Source: Aurantiacibacter zhengii (lineage in GTDB: Bacteria > Pseudomonadota > Alphaproteobacteria > Sphingomonadales > Sphingomonadaceae). From it: 64,000 bases of DNA. Shown here piece by piece: positions 63,613-64,000 of this stretch; position 1 is the first letter of the stretch, and each line of letters begins with the position of its first letter. Location of the stretch: positions 124,001-188,000 of the forward strand of contig NZ_QXFL01000006.1 in NCBI RefSeq assembly GCF_003584125.1, given 5' to 3'. The notes below the pieces were generated by a model that was given only the letters and a program-made list of their open reading frames with translations, ran no database searches and was not told where the DNA came from. Made by a program: the position numbers and the translations under genes.

Positions 63613-64000
63613 TGGCGAGATGTGCGACACAGGTCGCAATTGCGTCAAGCGAGGCGGCAAAATCATCCCCCACCCTTCCAATGGAAGGCCGGTAAACCGG
63701 GAAATGGAAGGGAAAAATCATCGGGTTTTCCGAGGCTTGACGTGGTTTTGGAAGGTTGGAAGGCAGATCGGGCCAAGTGCCATGCGGGCGCTGTCAGAGC
63801 AAATGCACCGGCTACCTGCGGCAGATGCTCGTCGTCGGGGCGAAGGCAGTCAGAGGGCGACATGCCAGATGGGCTAGCTCCAGGTGTGATTGGTAGCGAC
63901 CGCGCTCTGTAGGCCATTGTCAGACGCTGACAGCGGCTTGGCGTCGGATTGCATCGAGTTTTGGAAGTAGGTTTAGTTCGAACAGAATATCTTCGTTGAT
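63613..64000. other. Non-coding region with TGGAAGG repeats
   Basis: TGGAAGG occurs at 63682, 63705, 63749 and 63757, and inverted at 63674-63680. The pair 63674-63688 forms CCTTCCA-A-TGGAAGG. This lies 62-151 nt upstream of the membrane-protein start. From 63770 to 64000 I see no supportable feature. Confidence 0.5.

Larger units (their letters stand above)
58065..64000. mobile_element. Second probable genomic island (left end)
   Basis: The left edge is the tRNA 3'-end remnant with nearby triplet repeats. Left of it are core genes (aceA-glcB). Right of it are secreted or membrane proteins of unknown function, with visibly more A/T-rich stretches between 60300 and 62460. The orientation (remnant on the minus strand, island to its right) predicts an intact tRNA, and probably an integrase gene, beyond the right edge. 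No integrase is visible here, so the call rests on the remnant and the gene content. Confidence 0.5.

Noticed and set aside
1-64000. CRISPR array or rRNA operon
   Set aside because: No regularly spaced long repeats and no conserved rRNA sequence seen on reading through the window.

Overview
The window looks like an alphaproteobacterial chromosome of the order Sphingomonadales, most likely family Erythrobacteraceae. This rests on high G+C, the order of the cell-envelope and translation genes (rpsB-tsf-pyrH-frr-uppS-cdsA-dxr-rseP-bamA-ompH-fabZ), an alphaproteobacterial-type L31, a GAAC-N7-GAAC SOS operator, EcfG-type stress promoters, and frequent GTG/TTG starts with 4-nt gene overlaps. This is inference from reading; no database was searched. 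No rRNA or CRISPR array is visible.

Layout. (1) 1-4742: the end of a genomic island in the 3' end of a tRNA-Met gene. It holds a partial CaCA cation exchanger, an isoaspartyl methyltransferase/erythromycin-esterase fusion, a small lytic transglycosylase, a small DUF5818-like protein and a P4-type tyrosine recombinase next to the tRNA. (2) 4742-58064: core chromosome. It includes a 2H phosphoesterase gene interrupted by an in-frame TAG, mltG, fabF-acpP, two stress proteins with EcfG-like promoters, aspS, rnd-oxyR, a class A beta-lactamase-like lipoprotein, ktrB-ktrA, pgsA, an LplT-like MFS protein, a TPP enzyme, an EVE protein, a GGDEF-EAL protein, dapF-mtaB-ftsY-yciB, an amino-acid permease, kup, the cytochrome c maturation operon ccmCDEFGHI, a leucine dehydrogenase, tRNA-His, a 2OG oxygenase, rpmE, the long envelope/translation cluster on the minus strand, pssA-psd, a UbiB-like kinase and the glyoxylate-shunt operon (aceA, a 51-codon gene, glcB) with a divergent RamB/ScfR-type regulator. 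(3) 58065-64000: a second probable island. It starts at a 25-nt remnant of a tRNA 3' end and carries secreted or membrane proteins of unknown function.

How the genes work together. The core block is dominated by envelope biogenesis: phospholipid head groups (cdsA, pgsA, pssA, psd), undecaprenyl and isoprenoid supply (uppS, dxr), the outer-membrane assembly machine (bamA, ompH/skp), regulated proteolysis (rseP) and peptidoglycan cleavage (mltG). The ccm genes mature c-type cytochromes. aceA-glcB allow growth on C2 compounds, and a perfect 15-bp inverted repeat sits between them and the divergent regulator. Potassium uptake is represented twice (ktrAB and kup).

Most unusual points: (a) three consecutive perfect GAAC-N7-GAAC LexA-type boxes directly in front of an uncharacterised 66-residue single-span membrane protein, a candidate SOS cell-division inhibitor; (b) a triplet direct-repeat array at each island end (GGGGGTA and TGTAGC families), both with the same 13/11-bp phasing; (c) a tRNA-end remnant marking island 2; (d) in island 2, two secreted proteins that share an N-terminal module on different C-terminal bodies, next to a protein with five F/Y-W-x-G repeats; (e) the unlisted small genes ccmD and the aceA-glcB intercalated gene; (f) the TAG-interrupted 2H phosphoesterase.
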